The notes below the pieces were generated by a model. The model made no database searches. It was given only the letters and a program-made list of their open reading frames with translations, and was not told the DNA's origin. Below are positions 36,032 to 46,328 of a stretch of DNA of 64,000 nt, piece by piece; position 1 is the stretch's first letter; the number at the start of each line of letters is the position of its first letter. Source of the DNA: Acidobacteriota bacterium (GTDB lineage: Bacteria; Acidobacteriota; Terriglobia; Terriglobales; SCQP01); contig DAIDIE010000043.1 of the NCBI GenBank assembly GCA_027459505.1, positions 62,001-126,000 of the forward strand, read 5' to 3'. The position numbers were made by a program, and so were the translations under genes.

Positions 36032-36772
36032 ATGGCTGCCACCCATCGTCCCGAACTCAGGCCTGCAAATCCTTTGCAGGAGAACCTCTGCAAGGCCATC
36101 TACGAAGCTCACGCTCCTCGAGTTTATTCGCTTTGCTCACGGATGCTTTGCGACGAGGGAGCCGCCCGCCGGGTCACCCAGGCGGTGTTCACTGACTGCT
36201 TCCGCCAACTGGCTCAGGGACGCAACTTCTCTCAAATAGGTGAAGCGCTGGATGATCTGGTCGTACGGCAGTTACGCCAGCGATTGGCAATTTTCCGCCC
36301 GTTTGAGGTAGTTGCCAAAACCCCCTTGCTGCGCGCCGAGGGCAGTTCCGGCATGGAAATCGCGCTGCGCACGTTGCCACCCACTGAGCGGCTGGTGTTT
36401 CTGCTGCACGACACGCACGGGTATAGCGTGGCCGTGGTGTCGCGCATGCTGGGCGTGGATGGGTCGATCTGCCGGCGCAGCTTGGCTTTCGCGCGGCGGG
36501 AGATGTACCGCCATCTGCATCCCACCAGCAGTTCCTCGCTGGTGGAGACGGCGGAGGCGACCAGCAACAATATCGCCGCCGAGCGTCGCCTGTTGATGGC
36601 GGTGGTTTCACAGGCATTAGAGGACGCGATGAGCTCGATGGGGCAGAGCGATCTGGCGCGGCAGGCGCGCGCCTGGCTGACGTCGGAAAGTTTGGAGCCG
36701 TTCAGTTTCCGCTGGATCTGCCAGCGGCTAGGAATGAGTCCGCAGCAGATCGGCGTAACGATGGCTGCATAA
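36032..36772 (+). CDS. ECF-like RNA polymerase sigma factor homologue
   Basis: ATG 36032 follows AGGAGG. The 246-residue protein shows a sigma region-2-like segment (LCKAIYEAHAPRVYSLCSRM then CDEGAARRVTQAVFTDCF) and a region-4 segment (LRTLPPTERLVFLLHDTHGY then SVAVVSRMLGVDGSICRRSL). The region-4 helix-turn-helix keeps the spacing but the recognition helix is unusual (GVDGSICRRS). A C-terminal extension of about 70 residues has no match. Region 2 lacks the usual aromatic promoter-melting residues, so it may be a regulator more than a working sigma. It lies upstream of the giant kinase in the same direction, with a hairpin between. Confidence 0.7.
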   Translation: MAATHRPELRPANPLQENLCKAIYEAHAPRVYSLCSRMLCDEGAARRVTQAVFTDCFRQLAQGRNFSQIGEALDDLVVRQLRQRLAIFRPFEVVAKTPLLRAEGSSGMEIALRTLPPTERLVFLLHDTHGYSVAVVSRMLGVDGSICRRSLAFARREMYRHLHPTSSSSLVETAEATSNNIAAERRLLMAVVSQALEDAMSSMGQSDLARQARAWLTSESLEPFSFRWICQRLGMSPQQIGVTMAA

Positions 36773-37123
36773 ATAGCTGCATAGATTGCTGCGTAAGCAG
36801 GGAAGTAACGAACACGAAGGGCAGAAACATCCACTTAGCCGGGACGGCGCCGTAGTGTGCCAGTCCCGGCTCTGTTATTGGTGAGGTGTGCTTGTGTTTG
36901 TGAGCTTGGGCGCTGCCTCGGCGGCCGCATTGGCGCTGCGCACGCGAGCTACAAAGACCTGACTGGAAGAGTATCCACTTAGGACCGTAAAGCTAAGTAA
37001 AAAAAGTTGCTTGGCTCACTATTCTATCTTCCCAAAAGCAGAGAAGCCGCTGTATTCTTTGAAAGCCCGCCGCTTTTCCAGCGGTCCATACGAACTGCAG
37101 TCCGTGTTCACTGAGGCTCCCCT
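36773..37123. other. 351-bp spacer before the giant kinase gene
   Basis: It contains a CTGCATAAATAGCTGCAT-type short repeat, the hairpin at 36837-36871 and an A/T-rich stretch (about 37000-37035) that likely holds the kinase promoter. GAGG precedes the kinase start by 7 bases. Confidence 0.45.
36837..36871 (+). terminator. hairpin after the sigma-like gene
   Basis: AGCCGGGAC and GTCCCGGCT form a 9-bp stem with a 17-base loop, followed by CTGTTATT. It lies 65 bp after the stop codon and probably separates the sigma-like gene from the kinase gene. Confidence 0.55.
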
Positions 37124-40100
37124 ATGAAAACCGTCAACGGTTCTGAAGCAGCCGTTCCCACCCCGGTTTCAACGTCCAAAGACAAAGAGTTATTGCGAGT
37201 GCTGAACGCCTTCCGGCAGGGCGACTTCTCCGTGCGCATGCGGCGCTCGGGAGGGCTCGACCCGCGTGTGGTACAGACTCTGAACGAGATCATCGAGCTC
37301 AATCAGAAGTTGACCCATGAGTTCGAGCGCATCAGCCGCAGCGTCGGCAAGGAAGGAAGAATTGCGCAGCGGGCCAGCCTGGGGCCGCACGGCGGCGCCT
37401 GGCGCGAGTGCGTCGATTCCGTGAACTCGCTGATTGGCGATCTGGTCCAGCCATCGACGGAAGTGGCGCGCGTGATTGGCGCGGTAGCCAAGGGCGACCT
37501 GTCGCAGAACATGGCGCTGGAAGTGGACGGGCGCTCGCTGAAGGGGGAGTTCCTGCGCACCGCACGGGTGGTGAACACCATGGTGGAGCAGTTGAACTCG
37601 TTTGCCAGCGAAGTCACGCGCGTGGCGCGCGAAGTGGGTACGGAAGGCAAGCTGGGCGGCCAGGCCATGGTGAAGGGCGTGGGCGGCGTCTGGAAAGACC
37701 TGACCGAGTCGGTGAACTCGATGGCCGGCAACCTGACCTCGCAGGTGCGTAACATCGCGGGCGTGACCACGGCGGTGGCGCGAGGCGACTTGTCCACCAA
37801 GATCACCGTGGACGCGCGCGGCGAGATTCTCGAGCTGAAAAACACCATCAACACGATGGTGGATCAGCTCAACGCGTTCGCCAGCGAAGTGACGCGCGTG
37901 GCGCGCGAGGTGGGTACGGAAGGCAAGCTGGGCGGCCAGGCGGAAGTGAAGGGCGTGGGCGGCGTTTGGAAAGACCTGACCGAATCGGTGAACTCGATGG
38001 CCGGCAACCTGACCGCGCAGGTGCGCAACATCGCCGGCGTGACCACGGCGGTGGCCAAGGGCGATCTTTCAACCAAGATCACGGTGAGCGCGCGCGGCGA
38101 AATTCTTGAGCTGAAGAACACGATCAACACGATGGTGGATCAGCTCAATGCCTTCGCCTCGGAAGTGACGCGCGTGGCCCGCGAAGTGGGTACGGAAGGC
38201 AAGCTGGGAGGCCAGGCGGATGTGCGCGGGGTGGGCGGTGTTTGGAAGGATTTGACCGACAGCGTGAATTCGATGGCTGGCAACCTGACCAACCAGGTGC
38301 GGAACATCGCGGCCGTAACCACGGCGGTAGCGAAGGGCGACCTCTCCACCAAGATCACGGTGGACGCGCGCGGTGAAATTCTGGAATTGAAGAACACCAT
38401 CAACACCATGGTGGATCAGCTCAACGCCTTTGCCTCGGAAGTGACGCGCGTGGCGCGCGAAGTGGGAACCGAAGGCGAATTGGGCGGCCAGGCGGAGGTC
38501 AAGGGTGTCGGTGGCGTCTGGAAGGACCTGACGGACAGCGTGAACTCGATGGCCGGCAACCTGACCGCGCAGGTGCGCAACATTGCCGGTGTGACGACAG
38601 CGGTGGCCAAGGGCGACCTGTCAACCAAGATCACGGTGAGCGCGCGCGGCGAAATTCTGGAGCTGAAAAATACCATCAACACCATGGTGGATCAGCTGAA
38701 TGCCTTCGCCAGTGAAGTGACGCGCGTGGCGCGCGAAGTGGGCACGGAAGGCAAGCTGGGCGGCCAGGCGGAAGTCAAGGGCGTGGCCGGCGTCTGGAAG
38801 GACCTGACCGAGTCGGTGAACTCGATGGCTGGCAACCTCACCAACCAGGTCCGTAACATCGCGGGCGTGACGACGGCGGTGGCAAAAGGCGATCTGTCGA
38901 CCAAGATCACCGTGGATGCGCGGGGCGAAATCCTGGAGTTGAAGAACACGATCAACACCATGGTGGACCAGCTCAGTTCGTTCGCCTCGGAAGTGACGCG
39001 CGTGGCGCGCGAAGTCGGCACGGAAGGCAAGCTAGGCGGCCAGGCCGATGTCAAGGGTGTGGCGGGCACCTGGAAGGACTTGACCGAGTCCGTGAACTCG
39101 ATGGCCGGCAACCTGACCAATCAGGTGCGCAACATCGCCGGGGTGACGACGGCGGTCGCCAAAGGTGATCTTTCCACCAAGATCACGGTGGACGCGCGCG
39201 GCGAGATTTTAGAGTTGAAGAATACGATCAACACCATGGTGGATCAGCTCAATGCCTTCGCCAGCGAAGTGACGCGCGTGGCGCGCGAAGTGGGCACGGA
39301 AGGGAAGTTGGGCGGCCAGGCGGACGTTAAAGGTGTAGGTGGCGTCTGGAAGGATCTGACTGAGTCGGTGAACTCGATGGCCGGCAACCTGACCAACCAG
39401 GTGCGCAACATCGCCCGCGTGACCACCGCGGTGGCCAAAGGCGATTTGTCGACCACGATTACCGTGGATGCGCGCGGCGAGATTCTGGAGCTGAAGAACA
39501 CCATCAACACCATGGTGGACCAGCTCAGCTCCTTCGCTTCGGAAGTGACGCGCGTGGCTCGCGAGGTAGGAACGGAAGGCAAACTCGGCGGCCAGGCGGA
39601 TGTAAAAGGTGTGGGTGGCGTCTGGAAGGATCTGACTGAGTCGGTAAACTCGATGGCCGGCAACCTGACTAATCAGGTACGTAACATCGCGGGCGTGACG
39701 ACCGCGGTGGCCAAGGGCGACCTTTCAACCAAGATCACCGTGGGCGCGCAGGGCGAGATTCTGGAGTTGAAGAACACCATCAACACCATGGTGGATCAGC
39801 TCAATGCGTTTGCCTCGGAAGTGACGCGCGTGGCGCGCGAGGTCGGCACGGAAGGCAAACTCGGCGGTCAGGCGGAAGTGAAGGGGCTGGCGGGTACCTG
39901 GAAGGATCTGACCGAGTCGGTGAACTCGATGGCTGGCAACCTGACCAACCAGGTGCGTAACATCGCCGGCGTGACTACCGCGGTGGCCAAGGGCGACCTG
40001 TCGCGCAAGATTACCGTCGACGCGCGCGGCGAGATTTTGGAGTTGAAGAACACCATCAACACCATGGTGGACCAGCTCAGCTCGTTTGCCTCGGAAGTGA

Positions 40101-43100
40101 CGCGCGTGGCCCGCGAAGTGGGTACGGAAGGCAAGCTGGGCGGCCAGGCGGATGTGAAGGGAGTGGCGGGCACCTGGAAGGATTTGACCGAGTCGGTGAA
40201 CTCGATGGCCGGCAACCTGACCAACCAGGTTCGTAACATCGCCGGGGTGACCACGGCGGTCGCCAAGGGCGACCTCTCCACCAAAATTACCGTGAGCGCG
40301 CAGGGCGAAATCCTGGAGTTGAAGAACACGATCAACACCATGGTGGATCAGCTCAACGCGTTCGCTTCAGAAGTAACGCGCGTGGCGCGCGAGGTGGGTA
40401 CGGAAGGCAAGTTGGGCGGCCAGGCGATGGTGACGGGAGTGGCGGGAACCTGGAAGGACCTGACCGACAACGTGAACTCGATGGCGGCCAACCTCACCAC
40501 GCAGGTGCGCGGCATCGCGAAGGTCGTGACGGCGGTGGCAAACGGCGATTTGAAGCGGAAACTGGTGCTGGAAACGAAAGGTGAAATCGCCGAGTTGGCC
40601 GACACCATCAACGGCATGATCGACACCTTGGCGCTCTTTGCCGACCAGGTGACCAGCGTGGCGCGCGAAGTGGGAATCGAAGGCAAGCTGGGCGGCCAGG
40701 CCCGCGTGCCCGGAGCAGCCGGCATCTGGCGCGATCTGACCAACAACGTGAATCAGTTGGCCGCGAACCTGACCACGCAGGTACGCGCGATCGCGGAAGT
40801 GGCGACGGCGGTAACCAAAGGTGATCTGACCCGTTCGATTGCGGTCGAGGCGCAGGGCGAGGTGGCGGCGCTGAAAGACAACATCAACGAGATGATCATC
40901 AACCTGAAGGAGACCACCCGCAAGAACACTGAACAGGACTGGCTGAAGACCAACGTGGCGCGCTTCACCGGCATGCTGCAGGGGCAGCGCGACTTGTTGA
41001 CAGTGTCGAAGCTGGTGCTATCGGAGTTGACGCCGTTGGTGGACGCGCAGCATGGCATCTTCTACATCAACGAGCCGGAGGAGGAGACCGGGGAGCCGCT
41101 GTTGAAGATCATGGCGAGCTACGCGCATCGCGAGCGCAAGCAGGCGGCCAATTACTTCCGCCTGGGCGAGGGGCTGGTGGGGCAGTGCGCGCTGGAAAAG
41201 GAGCGCATCCTGCTGACCGATGTTCCCAACGACTACATCAAGATCAGTTCCGGATTAGGCGAGGGCACTCCGCTCAACATTGTGGTTCTGCCGGTACTGT
41301 TTGAAGGGCAGGTCAAGGCGGTGGTGGAGCTGGCCTCGTTCCACCGCTTCAGTGATATTCACCTGGCCTTCCTGGATCAGTTGCTGGAGAGCATGGGTAT
41401 TGTGTTGAACACCATTGCCGCGACGATGCGGACGGAAGAACTGCTGAAGCAGTCGCAGGCGCTGGCGGAAGAGTTGCAGAGCCAGCAGGAAGAGTTGACC
41501 GAGACCAACAAGCGGCTGGAGCAGCAGGCGCGCACGCTGCAATCCTCCGAGGAACTGCTCAAGCGGCAGCAGGAGCAATTGCAGCAGACCAACGAAGAAC
41601 TGCAGGAAAAGGCGCAACTGTTGGCCGAGCAGAAGACCGAGGTGGAGCGCAAGAACCGCGAAGTCGAGCAGGCCAAGCGGGCGCTGGAAGAGAAAGCGGA
41701 GCAGTTGTCGCTCACCTCCAAGTACAAATCCGAGTTCCTGGCGAACATGTCGCACGAACTGCGGACGCCGCTGAACAACCTGCTCCTGCTGGCGAAGGTG
41801 TTGGCGGAGAATGCCGATGGCGGATTGACGCCCCGGCACGTCAAGTTCGCCGAGACGATTCACTCCTCCGGTACCGACCTGCTGGCGCTGATCAACGACA
41901 TTTTGGATTTGTCAAAGATCGAATCGGGAATGATGGGCGTGGACGTCACCGAGGTGGCGCTGAGCGATTTGCGCGACTACGGGTTGCAAACGTTCCGGCA
42001 TGTGGCGGAAGGCAAAGGACTGAGCCTGGTGGCCGAACTGGGGCCAGGCGTCCCGCGCAGCATGTTTACCGATTCCAAACGTCTGCAACAGGTATTGAAG
42101 AACCTGCTTTCGAACGCCTTGAAGTTCACCGAACATGGCTCAGTGACGCTGTCGATCGAGCGGGCGACCTCGGGATGGAATCCGGAACTGGAGGTGCTGA
42201 ACCGGGCCAAGAGCGTGATTGCCTTCTCGGTCACCGACACCGGCATTGGCATACCGGAGGACAAGCAGAAGATCATCTTCGAGGCCTTCCGTCAGGCGGA
42301 CGGCACCACGAGCCGCAGGTACGGAGGGACCGGCCTCGGCCTGTCCATCAGTCGCGAAATCGCCCGGCTGTTGGGAGGCGAGATCCGGCTGCAAAGCACG
42401 CCTGGAGTGGGCAGCACGTTTACGCTGTACCTGCCCCAGAACTACAATCTTGCGGGTCTGGCGCAGCGCAAGGGGAAGGCTGCGGCGGCCGGCAGCGGGG
42501 CGCAGGCGAGTACGGCGGTAAGCGGCAATGGGCACGGCGGTCTGGTCTCGCCGGAACTGCACTCCGGTCTGGCTCAGGTCGAGGTGGCGGCGCTGGAGCC
42601 GGCGCCGGTCGAGCCGAACGGTGATGCCAACGCGGGTAATGTGCAGGCGATTGACACCATCGAAGATGATCGCGCCAATCTGCAAGAGGGCGATCGGGCG
42701 CTGCTATTAATCGGCGAGGACCTCGCGGCGGCCCGCATCATCCGCGGTGTCGCGGCCGAACGGGAGTTCAAGTCCTTGATTGCCATTCGCGGCGACAAGG
42801 GTTTAAGCGTGGCGCGCGAATTCAATGTGAGCGCGATTGTGCTCGATCTGGCCTTGCCGGATCTTAGCGGTTGGACGGTGCTGGACCGGCTGCGCCACGA
42901 TCCCAAGACGCGCCATGTGCCGGTATTTGTCATCTGCGCCGAGGATGGCCGGGCCGAGGCACTCTATATGGGCGCCACGGACGTGGTACCGCGGCCGAAT
43001 AACCAGCAGTCATTTGATGTAATGTTTGGCAAGCTGGAAACGGCCTTGCAGCCACGGAAAAGCCGTATCCTGCTGGCACAGGACTCGCAGAGTGGCGACA

Positions 43101-43912
43101 CCATCGGCAACGCGGTTGAACTGCTAGGCAGTCAATCGGTTGAAGTGATGGCGGTCGGCACCGGGGCGGAGGCACTGGTGGCGCTGCGGAACGGGAGCTT
43201 TGATTGTCTGGTGATGGATGTGGGCCTGCCCGACTTGAGCGCCTTCCAACTGGTGCAGCACGTGCAGCATCAGAGCGGGCCCCTGTTTCCCGTCATCATC
43301 CATAGCGGCAGGGAACTGAGCCCGGAAGAACGGCTGGAGTTGGAGCGGCTGGACACTTCGGGATGGGTCGAGCTCTGCAGCTCACCCGAGTCACTGCTGG
43401 ACTTGACGGCGGTTCTGCTTCGGCAGCGCGAGGATGAGTTGCCGGAATACAAGCGCCGCATGCTGGAACAGGTGCGCCGCACCAGCCCGACCCTGGCCGG
43501 ACACAGCGTTTTGGTGGTCGACGACGATGTCCGCAATATTTTTGCTCTGACCAGTGTCTTGGAGGCGCAGCGGCTCGCTGTTTACCACGCGGAGAATGGC
43601 CGCAAGGGTATTGAACTGCTGAAGGCGCATCCGGACATCGACATTACTCTGATGGACATCATGATGCCGGAGATGGACGGCTACGAAACGACCCGGGCCA
43701 TCAGACAACTGCCGGAGTTTAGCGATCTGCCCATCATTGCCCTGACCGCGAAAGCGATGAAGGGCGACCGGGAAAAGTGCCTGGAAGCGGGTGCCTCGGA
43801 TTACATTACCAAGCCGGTGGATATGCAGGACCTGATCTCATTGCTGCGCGTGTGGCTGCGGCGCAATGTGCGGCCAATGCGCTCGTGGACCGCGAATGTA
43901 TCCACCGCGTAA
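37124..43912 (+). CDS. soluble poly-HAMP hybrid histidine kinase with GAF and three receivers (2262 aa)
   Basis: No signal peptide or membrane segment is visible, so the kinase is cytosolic. Residues about 60-1265 are thirteen 92-residue HAMP-type units: a divergent first unit ([10 protein letters not shown]), ten near-identical ones ([69 protein letters not shown]) and two drifted ones. Then come a GAF domain (about 1280-1440), a Gln/Glu-rich coiled coil, HisKA with His1544 ([11 protein letters not shown]), and HATPase with DTGIGIP and [10 protein letters not shown]. Three receivers follow: REC1 (Asp1908) and REC2 (Asp2032) lack parts of the active site, REC3 is canonical (Asp2178, Lys2230). 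The repeat and soluble layout recall fungal Nik1/Os-1 osmosensor kinases. It heads the cluster with the two next genes. Confidence 0.93.
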   Translation: MKTVNGSEAAVPTPVSTSKDKELLRVLNAFRQGDFSVRMRRSGGLDPRVVQTLNEIIELNQKLTHEFERISRSVGKEGRIAQRASLGPHGGAWRECVDSVNSLIGDLVQPSTEVARVIGAVAKGDLSQNMALEVDGRSLKGEFLRTARVVNTMVEQLNSFASEVTRVAREVGTEGKLGGQAMVKGVGGVWKDLTESVNSMAGNLTSQVRNIAGVTTAVARGDLSTKITVDARGEILELKNTINTMVDQLNAFASEVTRVAREVGTEGKLGGQAEVKGVGGVWKDLTESVNSMAGNLTAQVRNIAGVTTAVAKGDLSTKITVSARGEILELKNTINTMVDQLNAFASEVTRVAREVGTEGKLGGQADVRGVGGVWKDLTDSVNSMAGNLTNQVRNIAAVTTAVAKGDLSTKITVDARGEILELKNTINTMVDQLNAFASEVTRVAREVGTEGELGGQAEVKGVGGVWKDLTDSVNSMAGNLTAQVRNIAGVTTAVAKGDLSTKITVSARGEILELKNTINTMVDQLNAFASEVTRVAREVGTEGKLGGQAEVKGVAGVWKDLTESVNSMAGNLTNQVRNIAGVTTAVAKGDLSTKITVDARGEILELKNTINTMVDQLSSFASEVTRVAREVGTEGKLGGQADVKGVAGTWKDLTESVNSMAGNLTNQVRNIAGVTTAVAKGDLSTKITVDARGEILELKNTINTMVDQLNAFASEVTRVAREVGTEGKLGGQADVKGVGGVWKDLTESVNSMAGNLTNQVRNIARVTTAVAKGDLSTTITVDARGEILELKNTINTMVDQLSSFASEVTRVAREVGTEGKLGGQADVKGVGGVWKDLTESVNSMAGNLTNQVRNIAGVTTAVAKGDLSTKITVGAQGEILELKNTINTMVDQLNAFASEVTRVAREVGTEGKLGGQAEVKGLAGTWKDLTESVNSMAGNLTNQVRNIAGVTTAVAKGDLSRKITVDARGEILELKNTINTMVDQLSSFASEVTRVAREVGTEGKLGGQADVKGVAGTWKDLTESVNSMAGNLTNQVRNIAGVTTAVAKGDLSTKITVSAQGEILELKNTINTMVDQLNAFASEVTRVAREVGTEGKLGGQAMVTGVAGTWKDLTDNVNSMAANLTTQVRGIAKVVTAVANGDLKRKLVLETKGEIAELADTINGMIDTLALFADQVTSVAREVGIEGKLGGQARVPGAAGIWRDLTNNVNQLAANLTTQVRAIAEVATAVTKGDLTRSIAVEAQGEVAALKDNINEMIINLKETTRKNTEQDWLKTNVARFTGMLQGQRDLLTVSKLVLSELTPLVDAQHGIFYINEPEEETGEPLLKIMASYAHRERKQAANYFRLGEGLVGQCALEKERILLTDVPNDYIKISSGLGEGTPLNIVVLPVLFEGQVKAVVELASFHRFSDIHLAFLDQLLESMGIVLNTIAATMRTEELLKQSQALAEELQSQQEELTETNKRLEQQARTLQSSEELLKRQQEQLQQTNEELQEKAQLLAEQKTEVERKNREVEQAKRALEEKAEQLSLTSKYKSEFLANMSHELRTPLNNLLLLAKVLAENADGGLTPRHVKFAETIHSSGTDLLALINDILDLSKIESGMMGVDVTEVALSDLRDYGLQTFRHVAEGKGLSLVAELGPGVPRSMFTDSKRLQQVLKNLLSNALKFTEHGSVTLSIERATSGWNPELEVLNRAKSVIAFSVTDTGIGIPEDKQKIIFEAFRQADGTTSRRYGGTGLGLSISREIARLLGGEIRLQSTPGVGSTFTLYLPQNYNLAGLAQRKGKAAAAGSGAQASTAVSGNGHGGLVSPELHSGLAQVEVAALEPAPVEPNGDANAGNVQAIDTIEDDRANLQEGDRALLLIGEDLAAARIIRGVAAEREFKSLIAIRGDKGLSVAREFNVSAIVLDLALPDLSGWTVLDRLRHDPKTRHVPVFVICAEDGRAEALYMGATDVVPRPNNQQSFDVMFGKLETALQPRKSRILLAQDSQSGDTIGNAVELLGSQSVEVMAVGTGAEALVALRNGSFDCLVMDVGLPDLSAFQLVQHVQHQSGPLFPVIIHSGRELSPEERLELERLDTSGWVELCSSPESLLDLTAVLLRQREDELPEYKRRMLEQVRRTSPTLAGHSVLVVDDDVRNIFALTSVLEAQRLAVYHAENGRKGIELLKAHPDIDITLMDIMMPEMDGYETTRAIRQLPEFSDLPIIALTAKAMKGDREKCLEAGASDYITKPVDMQDLISLLRVWLRRNVRPMRSWTANVSTA
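37334..40921 (+). repeat. 276-bp coding tandem repeat (HAMP array)
   Basis: The unit repeats exactly every 276 bp, with anchors at 37610, 37886, 38162 and so on to 40646, plus a diverged unit at 37334. The ten units starting near 37610 to 40094 are highly similar also at DNA level, the flanking ones have diverged. The linker between units alternates LNAF and LSSF from about 38690 onward, which points to duplication of a two-unit (552-bp) block. The array is all in frame. Confidence 0.9.
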
Positions 43913-43926
43913 ACGTTTGAGCAGAT

Positions 43927-43957
43927 CAAGTCCCGCGTTCCGCTTTGCCGGGACTTG
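43927..43957 (+). terminator. hairpin after the giant kinase gene
   Basis: CAAGTCCCG and CGGGACTTG form a perfect 9-bp stem with a 13-base loop, 14 bp after the kinase stop. No T run follows. It may reduce read-through into the receiver-kinase gene. Confidence 0.5.
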
Positions 43958-44179
43958 GCATAATGGAAGCAGCGGAGGGATCCACCCACGGGGGCCGGTC
44001 GACCGCTTGTAACTCCCGCGGTTCTGTTTGGGCAGTACGACTTCCCTGGAGTGCGGTGAATGAGTTCCAATAACGGAAGAAACGACCCCACTTTCCACCG
44101 CCCCGGGCGCGGGATCCAGCGGTGGGTTTTGAACGCCACACCGGCGGAGAGCGATTCGGTTCTCAGTAAAGGGAAGTCG

Positions 44180-45520
44180 ATGGCCTCACAATCTCCAATG
44201 TCTTCCATGCCAATAGCGGGCAGCAGTGTACCCAAGATTCTGGTAGTGGATGACCGGCCGGATAACTTGCTGGCGCTGGAAGCGGCTCTGTTGGAGACTG
44301 GAGCGCAAGTGATCAAGGCCGAGTCGGGCACCGATGCGCTCCGCCATCTGCTGGAGGAGGACTTTTCGGTCATTCTCCTGGATGTCAAAATGCCGGACAT
44401 GGACGGCTTTGAAACCGCCGGTCTGATCCGTCAACGGGAGCGCTCGCGCAATACGCCCATCATCTTTTTGACCGCTTTTCGCAATGAAGAGGCGCTGTTC
44501 CGCGGTTACCATCTGGGGGCGGTGGACTACCTTTTCAAACCAGTGGTGCCGGAGGTTTTGCGCTCCAAGGTGAGCGTTTTTATCGAGTTCACGCGTCAAA
44601 AGGAGCTGTTGCGACGCAATGCCGAGGTCTTGGAAGACAAGAATCGCGAACTGCGGCAGACCATGCTGGAGCGGGAACGCGCGGAAGAGGAGCTGCGCCG
44701 GGCCAATCTGAATCTTTCGGCCTTGAACTTGCAGCTTGCCGAAAAGGCGGAGCGGATTGAGCAGCAGGCCAAAGAGCTGGTGCGGTCCAACGAGGAGCTG
44801 GAGCGCTTTGCCTCGATTGCCTCACACGACCTGCAGGAACCGCTGCGAACCGTGGCCAGCTACACGCAGTTTCTGGCAGAGCGCTACCAGTCCAGGCTGG
44901 ACCCGGAGGCGGATGAGTTCATTCGCTTCGTCGTCGACGGTGTGAACCGCATGCGCGCGCTGATCGAAGACCTGTTGTCCTACTCCAAGGTGGGCGCGCG
45001 GCGCAGACCGTGGGAGCGTTTTGGGTCGCGCCAGGCGCTGGAGCTTGCGCTCTCCAATCTTTCCGGAACGATCGAGGAAAGGGATGCCGAGCTGCAGATC
45101 GAGGAGCTGCCCGAGATCCTGGGGGATCCTGGCCAGATCAGTCAGGTCTTCCAGAATCTTCTCGGCAACGCCCTGAAGTTCTGCAAAAAAGCCAAGCCGC
45201 GCATTCGCGTGGCGGCTGAACCGCAGGGGCATACATACCGCTTCTCCGTGAAAGATAACGGAATCGGGATTGAAAGCAAGTACGCCGACCGGATCTTCCA
45301 GGTATTTCAGCGGCTTCATACCCGCGCTGAATATCCTGGAACGGGTATTGGCCTTGCGATTTGTAAGAAAATTGTGGAACATCACGGTGGACAGATCTGG
45401 TTTGAATCAGCGCCGGGCAAGGGCACGACGTTCTTTTTCACGCTGCCGGCGGCGGAAGTAGCGATACAAAATGGCGACACTGGCCCCCGAAACGCAACCG
45501 TTGCAGATTCTGTTGGTTGA
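44180..45520 (+). CDS. receiver-histidine kinase (REC-coiled coil-HisKA-HATPase)
   Basis: I choose ATG 44180 (AAGGGAAG upstream); ATG 44060 would add 40 residues without domain character. From 44180 there are 446 residues. A canonical receiver (KILVVDDRPDN, Asp68 in LLDVKMPDMDG, KPVV) is followed by a coiled coil, a phytochrome-like HisKA box with His216 (ASHDLQEPLRTV), and an HATPase (NLLGNALKF, KDNGIGIE, YPGTGIGLAICKKIV). There is no sensor or membrane segment, so its input must come from its receiver, most likely phosphoryl groups from the giant kinase upstream. Its end overlaps the next gene by 50 bp. Confidence 0.9.
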   Translation: MASQSPMSSMPIAGSSVPKILVVDDRPDNLLALEAALLETGAQVIKAESGTDALRHLLEEDFSVILLDVKMPDMDGFETAGLIRQRERSRNTPIIFLTAFRNEEALFRGYHLGAVDYLFKPVVPEVLRSKVSVFIEFTRQKELLRRNAEVLEDKNRELRQTMLERERAEEELRRANLNLSALNLQLAEKAERIEQQAKELVRSNEELERFASIASHDLQEPLRTVASYTQFLAERYQSRLDPEADEFIRFVVDGVNRMRALIEDLLSYSKVGARRRPWERFGSRQALELALSNLSGTIEERDAELQIEELPEILGDPGQISQVFQNLLGNALKFCKKAKPRIRVAAEPQGHTYRFSVKDNGIGIESKYADRIFQVFQRLHTRAEYPGTGIGLAICKKIVEHHGGQIWFESAPGKGTTFFFTLPAAEVAIQNGDTGPRNATVADSVG

Positions 45521-45944
45521 AGACGATCCCGGAGACGCGCGCCTGACGGCTGAGGCTCTCAAAGATTTGCCCGAGGCAAACTTGCTGGAGCATGTCTTTG
45601 ATGGTGTGGACGCAATTGACTACCTGCGGCAGCAAGGTAAATTCCGCAATGCGCAGCGCCCCGACCTTGTGATCCTGGACCTCAATCTGCCGCGCAAAGA
45701 TGGCAGGGAAGTGCTGCAGGAAGTGAAAGCCGACGAGCGGCTGCGCACGATTCCCGTGGTGGTCTTCAGTACTTCCACCGCTAAGGAAGACATTGTGCGG
45801 GCCTACGCTCTGCACGCCAACTGCTACGTCTGCAAGCCGGTGCATTTGCGCGAGTTCATGCGCGCGGTGCAATCGCTGGCGAGCTTCTGGGCGGCCAACG
45901 TGCGATTTCCCAAGCAACTCTGCAAGGATACGGCGGGCGCCTAG
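45471..45944 (+). CDS. single-domain response regulator (Rcp1-like)
   Basis: The 157-residue protein is one CheY-like receiver: ILLVEDDPGDARLTAEAL, the loop FDGVDAIDYLRQQG, Asp70 in VILDLNLPRKDG, the Ser/Thr in VVFSTSTAKED and Lys in CYVCKPVHLREF. The long loop before the phosphorylated Asp and the LPRKDG motif are typical of Rcp1-type regulators paired with phytochrome-like kinases, as seen in the kinase just upstream. There is no output domain, so it acts as a shuttle or phosphate sink. It overlaps the kinase gene by 50 bp, suggesting coupled translation. Confidence 0.92.
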   Translation: MATLAPETQPLQILLVEDDPGDARLTAEALKDLPEANLLEHVFDGVDAIDYLRQQGKFRNAQRPDLVILDLNLPRKDGREVLQEVKADERLRTIPVVVFSTSTAKEDIVRAYALHANCYVCKPVHLREFMRAVQSLASFWAANVRFPKQLCKDTAGA

Positions 45945-46014
45945 CCCCCGGCTGTTGTCAGTTGCCGGTTGTGAGTTGTCCGCGAGCAACCGCGGAGGGG
46001 TTTGCGTTGTCCAA

Positions 46015-46040
46015 GGCCAACGCCGGAGGCGCCGTTGGCC
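46015..46040. terminator. hairpin between regulator gene and tRNA
   Basis: GGCCAACG and CGTTGGCC pair (8 bp) around a 10-base loop, 70 bp after the response-regulator stop. No T run follows. It probably insulates the tRNA gene from upstream transcription. Confidence 0.4.
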
Positions 46041-46186
46041 AGCCGGGCGGTAAGCTCAGCGTCTGGGGGTCCAAGAGCTGGGCGCGGAACTTTTCTAGTC
46101 CAACCGCTCTGCAGTCCGACTGGCAGGGCCGGCTGTGGAGCTGGATTGCAACCGCGGGCCCGCGCTACACTCGAAGCACAATCCAG

Positions 46187-46263
46187 GGGCGCGTAGCTCA
46201 GCCGGATAGAGCATCTGCCTTCTAAGCAGAGGGTCGCAGGTTCGAGTCCTGCCGCGCCTACCA
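46187..46263 (+). tRNA. tRNA-Arg (UCU)
   Basis: A complete cloverleaf of 77 nt with encoded CCA can be drawn. The acceptor stem is GGGCGCG with CGCGCCT, with a G-T pair at the first position. The D stem is GCTC/GAGC, the anticodon stem TCTGC/GCAGA with loop CTTCTAA (anticodon TCT), and the T stem GCAGG/CCTGC with loop TTCGAGT. Its 3' part is duplicated 1351 bp downstream, marking it as an integration target. Confidence 0.95.
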
Positions 46264-46271
46264 ATGATTTC
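46219..46271 (+). repeat. att site copy 1 (3' end of tRNA-Arg)
   Basis: These 53 bp run from the anticodon stem-loop through CCA and 8 bp beyond. They are repeated at 47570-47622 with one mismatch (G46240 against C47591). The copy inside the functional tRNA keeps the T-stem pairing, the distal copy breaks it. This is typical of attL/attR left by tyrosine-recombinase integration. Confidence 0.85.
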
Positions 46272-46304
46272 TTATACTTGCGTGCCCTCCGGGCAAAGGT
46301 GCTC

Positions 46305-46323
46305 GGGTCAAATAAGGGTCACG
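46305..46323 (+). repeat. GGGTCA-type repeat, copy 1
   Basis: GGGTCAAATAAGGGTCACG is identical at 47456-47474 and differs at two bases at 46780-46798. Each copy is a direct pair of GGGTCA half-sites 11 bp apart. One copy lies near each end of the mini-island. They may be arm-type integrase sites or regulator sites. Confidence 0.6.
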
Positions 46324-46328
46324 CCGAA

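Noticed and set aside
37334-40921. Regular repeats resembling a CRISPR array or satellite
   Set aside because: The 276-bp units are all in one frame and encode HAMP-type residues, with no spacer-like variable parts.
37303-41058. Long minus-strand open frames across the HAMP array
   Set aside because: They are periodic shadows of the repeat, begin and end once per unit, and lack any start signals or known motifs.
44060-44179. Longer start for the receiver-kinase
   Set aside because: It cannot be excluded, but the 40 extra residues have no domain character and 44180 has an acceptable ribosome site.
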